Assembly: GCA_022497145.1 (NCBI GenBank)
Contig: MU385924.1
Location: 1-64,000, forward strand
Length of the DNA stretch: 64,000 nt
Origin: Rostrohypoxylon terebratum
Lineage: Eukaryota > Ascomycota > Sordariomycetes > Xylariales > Hypoxylaceae
Reading direction: 5' to 3'
Under the pieces are notes generated by a model. It worked only from the letters and a program-made list of their open reading frames with translations. It made no database searches and had not been told where the DNA came from. Within the stretch, counting starts at the first letter, position 1. Every line of letters begins with the position of its first letter. Positions 57,311 through 64,000 of this stretch are shown in pieces. Both the position numbers and the translations under genes were made by a program.

Positions 57311-59365
57311 ATGAAGAACGCCGTATCGTTTGTAGCCTTGGCTGCTGGCATCAGCCAGGTCACAGCCACCGGCTTCGGATTCAGCAATGCTCCCAAGTTC
57401 AACTGCCCGGATAACACCAACAACACCTGTACCCCCGACATGACCGGTGGTTTCGACTGGTCCGACCTTCCCACCGGTGGTTTCTCCTCGTACAAGGGAT
57501 TCCAATGGAGCGGATTCACTTGCGCCTCGTCTTTCGGCAAGCGAGACGGCCTCGTTGGCCGAACTTTCCAGAGCAAGTGCATCACCGGAAAGGCCACTTC
57601 CGACTCTAAGAGCAGCCCTAAAATTAGCTGCGACAAGAGCAAGGGCGTCACCAAGACCTCCATCACCAGCTTCCAGGTCTCTCCTGAGTTCGACTGTGAC
57701 CTAGAGTTCCACTACTCTATGCCCGATGGATCTACTTGCAAGCACCGATCTGCTTGCAAGGCCTCCGGTACCGTTGTCCAGAACACCCAGTGTGGTGGTG
57801 CCACCGACGTCACTGTCGTCTACCCCTCGCAGCCCTCCAAACCCAAGGACTCTTGCTCTTTCGGCATCCACTCCATCGGCTTCGACTGCTCCGGCCCCAA
57901 GCCCTCCAAGCCTGCTCAGAGCACCTACAGCGTGAGCACCCCTACTCACTCCACCAGCAAGCCTAGCAAGTCCGCCGTCACTTCTAGCTCTGTTGAGGTT
58001 CACTCCAGCAGCAGCGTTCCCGCTGTTTCTTCTTACTCCGCCAGCGTCCCCACTGCCAGCGCCAGCGCTAGCTCCAGCTTCCCGGTCAAGTCCAGCTCTT
58101 CTGTTGCTGTTTCCAGCTCCTCTGCTGTCGCATCCAGCTCTTCCGCAGTCGTGTCTAGCTCTTCAGTTGTTGCCTCTAGCTCTTCCGTTGTTTCCAGCGC
58201 TTCCTCCAGCGCTTCAAGCTCCGTTAGCGTTGCTTCCAGCTCGACTGTCGTTGTCGCTTCTAGCAGCACCGAGGCTGTCTCTTCATCCTCGCTCTCTGTT
58301 ACCAGCTACATGACCACCTCCACTGTTTTCACTACCTCCGTTCAGACCATCACCAGCTGTGCTCCTACTGTTACCAACTGCCCTGCGCACTCCACTGCTC
58401 TTACTACCGTCACTGTCCCAGTTTCCACCACTGTGTGCCCTGTTACTGAGACCATCGGTGTGTCTTCCGCTGTTTCGTCTGCCGTCTCTTCTGCTGCCTC
58501 TAGCCCCGCTACTCAGGCCACTGGCTACCCCACTGCGCCCGCTCCCGCTGAGTCTACCTCTGCCCCTGCTTCTTCCGGTGTCGTGTCTACCCCCTCTGCC
58601 ACTTCGCCTGCTGCTTCCAGCAGTACTAGCCCCGCCGGCCCTGTTGAGACTCTTCCCTGCCCCGGTGTCGTCCCCTCTTGCTTGAACACCTGGATGTTCA
58701 GCGTTGGCTGCAAGGACAACACCGACGCCGCCTGCTACTGCCCTGACGCTGCTTTCACCAAGAACATCTTCACCTGCATGTACGCCTACGGTGAGTCCGA
58801 CGAAGTCATCGCTGAGGCCATCGCCTACTTCCAGGGTATTTGCGCGCCTTTCGTCAACAGCAACCCCGGCATTGCTACTGGTGCTGCGACCATCACCTCT
58901 GTTCTCACTGCCACTGCTCCTGCCCCTACTGTCGCCGTTACCACCATCCAGGTCGCTACCACCGTCGTTGTTCCTTGCACCAACGAGGCTGGTGAGACCA
59001 TCCCCAGCTCCAGCAGCACCGTCACCGTCAGCACCAGCCTGACTGTCCCTGGTGTCGTCTTCAGCACCATTACCGCCGGCGCTAGCTCCACCGGTGTTGC
59101 CGTTGTCCCTGGCACCTACACTGCTACCGTCCCCGCTGCTGTCCCTACTGCTGCCACCGCCACCGCCACCCCGGGTAGCGCTGCTCCTTACCCCATTGCT
59201 GGTGGCTCCACCACCCTCGTCACCGCTGCTCCCTCTGGCACTGGTGCCACCCGCCCGACCTCGTCGTCGCCTTCGTCGGCGATCGTCACCGCCGGTGCTG
59301 CCCAGATGGGTGCGGGTATGGGTCTTGCCGGCCTCGTCGGCATGATCGTCGCCGCTGCCCTATAA
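57311..59365 (+). CDS. CFEM-type GPI-anchored Ser-rich cell-wall protein
   Basis: Single-exon, 684 residues. A signal peptide (about 1-19, MKNAVSFVALAAGISQVTA) leads to a Cys-rich domain (20-200) with FDWSDLPTGGFSSYKGFQWS and repeated TC/KC/SC positions. A Ser/Thr/Val-rich stalk (about 200-440), probably O-glycosylated, follows. The CFEM-like domain is at about 445-515: LPCPGVVPSCLNTWMFSVGC, then TDAACYCPDAAFTKNIFTC, then YFQGICAPFV. The heme-binding Asp position (TDAACYC) is kept, but I count seven cysteines rather than eight. A second Ser/Thr/Ala stalk follows. The C-terminus is a GPI-attachment signal (hydrophobic MGLAGLVGMIVAAAL after a small-residue stretch). CFEM proteins act in heme/iron uptake, adhesion or wall structure. 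Confidence 0.9.
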   Translation: MKNAVSFVALAAGISQVTATGFGFSNAPKFNCPDNTNNTCTPDMTGGFDWSDLPTGGFSSYKGFQWSGFTCASSFGKRDGLVGRTFQSKCITGKATSDSKSSPKISCDKSKGVTKTSITSFQVSPEFDCDLEFHYSMPDGSTCKHRSACKASGTVVQNTQCGGATDVTVVYPSQPSKPKDSCSFGIHSIGFDCSGPKPSKPAQSTYSVSTPTHSTSKPSKSAVTSSSVEVHSSSSVPAVSSYSASVPTASASASSSFPVKSSSSVAVSSSSAVASSSSAVVSSSSVVASSSSVVSSASSSASSSVSVASSSTVVVASSSTEAVSSSSLSVTSYMTTSTVFTTSVQTITSCAPTVTNCPAHSTALTTVTVPVSTTVCPVTETIGVSSAVSSAVSSAASSPATQATGYPTAPAPAESTSAPASSGVVSTPSATSPAASSSTSPAGPVETLPCPGVVPSCLNTWMFSVGCKDNTDAACYCPDAAFTKNIFTCMYAYGESDEVIAEAIAYFQGICAPFVNSNPGIATGAATITSVLTATAPAPTVAVTTIQVATTVVVPCTNEAGETIPSSSSTVTVSTSLTVPGVVFSTITAGASSTGVAVVPGTYTATVPAAVPTAATATATPGSAAPYPIAGGSTTLVTAAPSGTGATRPTSSSPSSAIVTAGAAQMGAGMGLAGLVGMIVAAAL

Positions 59366-60575
59366 GCGCCCAAACCCCCCGCATTGTATAACAGCAACTA
59401 GCAGTTAGAGTATAAAAAATACCCACAGCAAGCCTCACAGGCAAAGAAACAATATTTCCTTCTCTGTATACCATGACCAGCGCCGTCACAACATAAGATT
59501 CTTACGATCCTTACGAAACGAAACATTTGCATATTTTTTGGGAACCTGGAAAAAGAGGCAGTTTTGGCGGTTTCTCCATTTGTAATACCACCCGGCACAC
59601 AAACATCCAACGGTCATCTATATAACGTGGTAGCTCAGTAGAGGTTTCAGCCTCTTCGTCCCTCTTGCTTTCTGACGACGGCGAGAGATAGGATGGGAGG
59701 GAGACGTGGCTCGAGAGGGGGGCTCGTATGTTAACCCGTATGATGCGCTCCCGGCTAGGGCGAGGAAGGGTGTGTGTAAAAAAGCGTGGATGGACCCTGT
59801 AGTAATAGTAATACCCCCAATAAGAAACTCGCTGAGCTTGAGAATCATCTTTTATTTATTACCTCTGTTTCTACGTGAACTTGTATTCGTTTGATTTTGT
59901 TCGTTCCATATGAGTCCTGCGTTTTCGTTTTCGTTTGCGTCTGCGTTTGTTTGTTAAGTTTAAAAGTGTTGCCGTTTTTCCTACCCGTTGAAGATAATCG
60001 CGGTCAACTTTCCACGTTTTGGTTACTTCAAGTAGCATGGCGCTTTCCCTATATACCTACGCATATACAAAGACTAGTATACGATTCGCACCTTCCTATT
60101 CACGAAGAACTTTGGCTGTCACGACCCAGGTGCTCTAGGTAGGCACCGCAATGGCTCTTTCCTCCACACCTCCGTAACCTCACAAACGACCTCTTGTCGA
60201 GGCAGTCGCGTCCTTGAATTGCTCAGTCCAAGTACTCGTTTTAGAACGGAGAGTCGGAATTTACCTACCTAATCCTTTAACTGTTCATTACAATTGAATT
60301 TGAACAGCTGCATAATTTCTTCTTCTCCGAACATCCATTCCCACTTATACAACTCCAACCACCTACGCCTACTAAACTATACACCTCGTCACCATGTAAA
60401 TCATCGTTGACTTTGGTACGTCAAGTATTGGTATTTGATTTCTCAATCTCATTTACCAATACATACTTCGTTGACACATTCCCTTTCACTCCTTTAAAAT
60501 TAATTCGCCTCCCACTCTTATTTCCCTTCTATCTACCCGGCCATAGGCCACGGATCATTCGATTGTCGCGATACT
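59366..60575. other. Intergenic
   Basis: 3' flank of the CFEM gene and promoter of the 2EXR-like gene, with TAGGTAGGCACC (about 60137) and TTACCTACCTAA (60261-60272) elements. No gene recognised. Confidence 0.45.
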
Positions 60576-62082
60576 ATGGCTTCTATCAATGGATCTATTG
60601 TCGATCTCCAAGATGAGAATCATCCCAACCTTGAATTAACGAAGGCAAATAACGCATCACCTTTCTTCAAGCTCTTACCCCGAGAGGTATGTATTATGAT
60701 TCCATTCTTTCTTTGACTTATCTCAGCAAAAGAAACTCACATTAATTCAAGATTCGTCTTATGATTTACGAGTTCGCGGTGTACGTCGACCACCCAATCA
60801 AGCCACGCCAGTCTGGTTCTCACTCGAACAAATTCATTCATGGTTCCTCTTCTGAAGAAAAGGAAGAAAAGTTTACCACCGTCTGCCTTGCCAACACATG
60901 CCGAGGCATCTACGCCGACCTCGATGAATGGAATCCCTTCTACAAAGTCAATAAATTCAAATTTTCGACGCCGAAATACTGCTTTGTATTCCTAGCCGGT
61001 ATCACGCCCAAACGACGCAAAGAGATTCATTCCATCACCATTGAACTGCATGATCATCTGTTTATGTATTTTGAATCGAAATTCGACCAGAACTTCTTCG
61101 CTTTACTGAGTCAATGCGATTCTCTTCACTCCCACGCGCTAGACGTCATTTTCATCAGACACAGAGACTCGTTTTACAGTGTAGAAGATTACATCACAGC
61201 GGTCACAGAAGAGATAGAAAAATGCACGACAAGGATTAAGAAACTGCTTAGAGGTCCTATTAAGAAAACGCACGACCGGGATCCCCTGTGGGAATTACCT
61301 TTCTTCTATTGTTCTTTTGTCGACGAGCCAAGGTTCACGGTTCCAGACCTTGAGCGCTTGAACCATGAGCTACACAACGAACGTAAGCAAAAACATCGTC
61401 CCAATGCAGAGGTCCATTATTAAAAACAGGTTGCTGACTTTCTGATTTATTAGAGAGAGTGTATCGGAAGAAGATTGGTTATGAAAACCCCCCGTGGTTC
61501 AAAGAAATGGCCAAAAACACCCGGCTCCACGAGGCTGCGGTGCTCGCTTCCGGTATTCATTTCCCAGGAGAGTTGCGTGTAACCCTGGATAAAGCGAATA
61601 CTTCTATTGGTCCAGTAGCTACTCGGACTAGATCCAAGTGTAAAGCACCCAATCCCGAGGGTGTTTTAGAACGCACGATACCTAGGTACAACGAGCAAGG
61701 GACCTTAACCTGGCCGCCACACATCGATGATTTTCGATGGGATGGGACGGACGTACAATGTCTCGTTCGTGATAGGAAGGGGTCTACTTGGGAGGACCTA
61801 TATGCCGTCCTGGAGCTAGAGAACGAATACTGGATTCGGCTGGGTTATACTGTTATTATGGCGCAATATAAAACCAAGCGGGACGAACCGGGTAGTCGCG
61901 ACAAGTTTGCAAGCATACCGCATCCGAAATATATCTTCGAAATAGCAAAGGCTACTCTGCCCCTCAGCGGCGCTCGAAATTGCCGCAATATGTTGTCCTG
62001 GAAGCGGTGGCCCGGGCTGATCAAAAGATGGGATTTGTTGCTAAAATATGGGACCGAGGATGGACCCTCCCGAAAAAAATGA
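60576..62082 (+). CDS. 2EXR/F-box-like fungal protein of unknown function
   Basis: Three exons (60576-60686, 60752-61382, 61454-62082) give 456 residues. Joining exons 1 and 2 makes SPFFKLLPREIRLMIYEFAV (about residues 28-47), the signature LPxExRxxIY helix of the fungal 2EXR/F-box-like family (DUF7730 type). The following region contains CLANTCRGIYADLDEWNPFY, where such proteins have their 'CRQIYxExxxxFY' block, and then SITIELHDH. The exon 3 half is less familiar (IPRYNEQGTLTWPPHIDDFR, EDLYAVLELENEYWIRLG). These proteins are expanded in ascomycetes and may be ubiquitin-ligase adaptors, but the role is unproven. Confidence 0.82.
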
Positions 62083-62553
62083 GGGCTGACGAGAACAACA
62101 TCGTTAGGTTCTTGATTGCTGGCAAATGAAGAGGGGCTATATGCGGTGGTTACATGTCACTTCTGCCTGGTTCTATGACTAGGTATGCACTTCTGATAGA
62201 GAGTCCTTTAGAAGGGACACAGGATAATGAATCGATTGCCTTAATATCAGCCTTAACTGGTGCTTCGAAATACGTGATGGTACATTAAAAGCATTGTTGG
62301 GAGACAATTTTAAGTTCAGTTGAATTAATCTGTGGTGACAGAACCTGCCGCCTCCACCTCTAATGAGCTACCGCTATCCGAGGATTCTTGCTCTGCGAAT
62401 ATGTAGACGGGTTGCCAATAAGAGCACATATTCTTACACCGGCTTGGAATCCGCGTCCGGTACCCGTTGATCCGCCGCGGTAGCTGGGAGACGTCGATGT
62501 CGGATCGAAAGGCTAGGGCCCAGTGGTCTCGGTTCGTCTATGTATGGTTTCAA
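62083..62553. other. Intergenic between convergent genes
   Basis: AT-rich DNA with no recognised feature. Confidence 0.45.
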
Positions 62554-62946
62554 TTACGTTAACGTATGATTTCGGTCCTCTACCTCTGTTTCAGGGGAAA
62601 AGGGTGAATGGGGGGTCCCAGGACTTACACATCCCTTCCGCCGCACAACTCCCACGACCGCGTCCTCCCAGTCCGGCACCTCGTATACCTGGTCCGCGGG
62701 TATCAGCCCGCACCACGGGCAGCGGTCGTAGTAGTCGTAGGAATTGTAATAATCACAAAACTCTTTGTTGTCTAGGTACTCGTATTCGTAGTCATTGTCG
62801 CTGTCGTAGTAGTAGGGTTGGATGGAGGAGGAATCGGAAGAAGGGCTTTTGGAGTCGTAGGTGATGTGCAGGACCTGTGGTTTTCCGAGGACGTTGCCCA
62901 TCTCTAATCGCGGGGACCGGCTTTTCCGGTCATCGAAATTACTCAT
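62554..62946 (-). CDS. Small Tyr/Asp-rich protein, unknown
   Basis: ATG-started 130-codon frame, or about 115 codons if a 45-nt in-frame segment with GTAAGT donor and AG acceptor is spliced out. It has a Ser-rich N-terminus, GNVLGKPQVLHITYDSKSP, a Tyr/Asp/Glu tract (YYYDSDNDYEYEYLDNKEFC), a CPWC pair in YYDRCPWCGLIPADQ and VYEVPDWEDAVVGVVRRKGC. No known domain; the CPWC could bind metal. The composition bias lowers confidence that this is coding, but the well-placed ATG and donor favour a gene. Confidence 0.45.
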   Translation of the reverse strand: MSNFDDRKSRSPRLEMGNVLGKPQVLHITYDSKSPSSDSSSIQPYYYDSDNDYEYEYLDNKEFCDYYNSYDYYDRCPWCGLIPADQVYEVPDWEDAVVGVVRRKGCVSPGTPHSPFSPETEVEDRNHTLT

Positions 62947-64000
62947 GTGGTAGTAGGCTGGGATTATGTATCATTCGGTGATAGCATTTCCAATAGAAGA
63001 GAGTGAGTGGAAACGAAACGACGATTTGGAAGACGTCGCAACATCGCTCATAAATAAAGACTAAAAGTAGAAACTGGAAATTTAACAAAAAAAAAAATGA
63101 CGGTGTCGAGAGTGTCGAGAAGATGAACCTAATGATGAATCACCAAATCATACAAACCAACACAGGAAACGAGGCTGAAGAGGCGTTGTCGTGACACCTC
63201 CACGTACGAACGGATACCTACGTGCCCTTCGTGCTTGACAAACATGACCTACCTCCGGGCACCACGAAACCGTGGCACCAACGAGCTGTCGCGAAGTCCA
63301 TCCCCGTAGACCCATCCATCCATTCCGTGCGCGCACCTTCCCCTCAAGCGCGGCTTAAGCACTACCTACCTCCACGGTGTGCACGCAGCGCCAGCTCGTC
63401 ACCGACCCCTAGCCAGCACCTTATCCTCCTCTCCCCTACCGTTAGCTTAAATAGCGTAATACTGTTCCAGTTTCCCATCGGCGGATCCTAACACCATGAC
63501 CGTAACGTTCCGATGGTCTTGGGTGTGTGTTTCCACAGACACCTTCTCGTTCCTGTCCTAACAACTGCTCTGAAACGGGTGGTTTAGGGTTCGAGTCCCA
63601 ACGAGTGCAAGTGCATCGCACCTTCCTACCTTGAAAAAGGGTAGGCAAACCAAATACCCAATAGCGGGGGCGCAGTAGCTAGGAGCCGATCAACAGATCC
63701 TAGGCTGGGCCTATTAAAGGTTTATGATTCAATTTTTTGTTGTTTTGCTTTTTTGGTGATTTTTTGGATGATGTCATACACAGACAGCCACATGCTGTAC
63801 CGGCAGGACGTCCGCTACTTGCACTCTCATGACATTTATTCCCTTTTTAATCCAAGCATTGAACAGAGCCAAAAATCGAAAAAAAAATTCCAATGCCATC
63901 GCATTTCATTAACCTATCCCTTCGCCTCATTTCCATGCATTATCATGCTTATACGTACATCCAAGAGGTAGTAGTAGTCCCCGTGACATCAAATACAAAC
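62947..64000. other. Intergenic, right end of window
   Basis: Contains an A-tract near 63087-63098, a CTACCTACCTCC element near 63363 and a tRNA B-box-like sequence at about 63586-63600 without a supporting tRNA structure. No gene recognised. Confidence 0.45.

Noticed and set aside
57701..59115. Several 70-110-codon frames inside the CFEM gene on both strands
   Set aside because: Low-complexity Leu/Pro- or Thr/Glu-rich shadows of the Ser-rich stalk codons.
63550..63625. tRNA gene or tRNA-derived element suggested by a perfect GGTTCGAGTCC B box
   Set aside because: No A box upstream, no acceptor-stem complementarity, and the T-arm stem has a mismatch.

Overview
This window is nuclear DNA of a filamentous ascomycete (Pezizomycotina). 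Short introns of about 45-80 bp with GTANGT-type donors interrupt most genes. Several families are typical of such fungi: a HET-domain protein, a CFEM GPI-anchored wall protein, vanillyl-alcohol oxidase, a CmcJ/asaB-type oxidoreductase and a 2EXR-type protein. Housekeeping orthologues (Rsm22, Pop1, Rrp40, Ssz1, Vms1, Ysa1, Met1) fit the same placement. I cannot name the species; Sordariomycetes or Leotiomycetes is a guess. Many ORFs only become full proteins when exons are joined. Exon joins were checked by reading phase, and in every model given with splice coordinates the exon lengths sum to a multiple of three.

Layout. 0.4-6.2 kb: YSA1 (ADP-ribose pyrophosphatase, Nudix), then a divergent pair made of an FAD aromatic monooxygenase and a vanillyl-alcohol oxidase, which suggests a small phenolic-degradation module. 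6.3-8.7 kb: a SPOUT RNA methyltransferase and a thioredoxin with a C-terminal hydrophobic segment. 9.1-14.1 kb: mitochondrial Rsm22 and a CysG-like fused siroheme synthase. 14.6-18 kb: a CmcJ/GA4-desaturase-like protein and an APC-type amino-acid permease. 18-19.7 kb: intergenic DNA with an internal telomere-like TTAGGG tract. 19.7-25.5 kb: a DUF829/TMEM53 alpha/beta hydrolase, a HET-domain protein and an unrecognised low-complexity nuclear-type protein. 26.1-28 kb: a secreted aldonolactone-oxidase-like flavoprotein with a probable GC-AG intron. 29.7-38.5 kb: POP1, an NT-C2 (EEIG1/EHBP1-type) protein with an overlapping uORF, and SSZ1. 39.1-45.8 kb: a non-secreted trypsin-like serine protease with an unfamiliar N-terminal half, RRP40, and a Cys-rich unknown. 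45.8-49.1 kb: VMS1, a 158-aa unknown and a 63-aa Cys-rich microprotein candidate. 49.1-57.3 kb: an 8.2-kb gene-poor stretch. 57.3-64 kb: the CFEM protein, a 2EXR-like protein and a small Tyr/Asp-rich protein.

The conserved genes cover RNA processing (Pop1, Rrp40, Rsm22, the SPOUT enzyme), cotranslational folding and ribosome rescue (Ssz1, Vms1) and sulfur assimilation (siroheme synthase). The others look like accessory environmental or self-recognition functions. No CRISPR, rRNA, convincing tRNA or intact transposon was seen. I found no clear previously undescribed multi-gene system. The best leads are the intracellular protease, the HET N-terminal extension, the Cys-rich microprotein and the gene desert.
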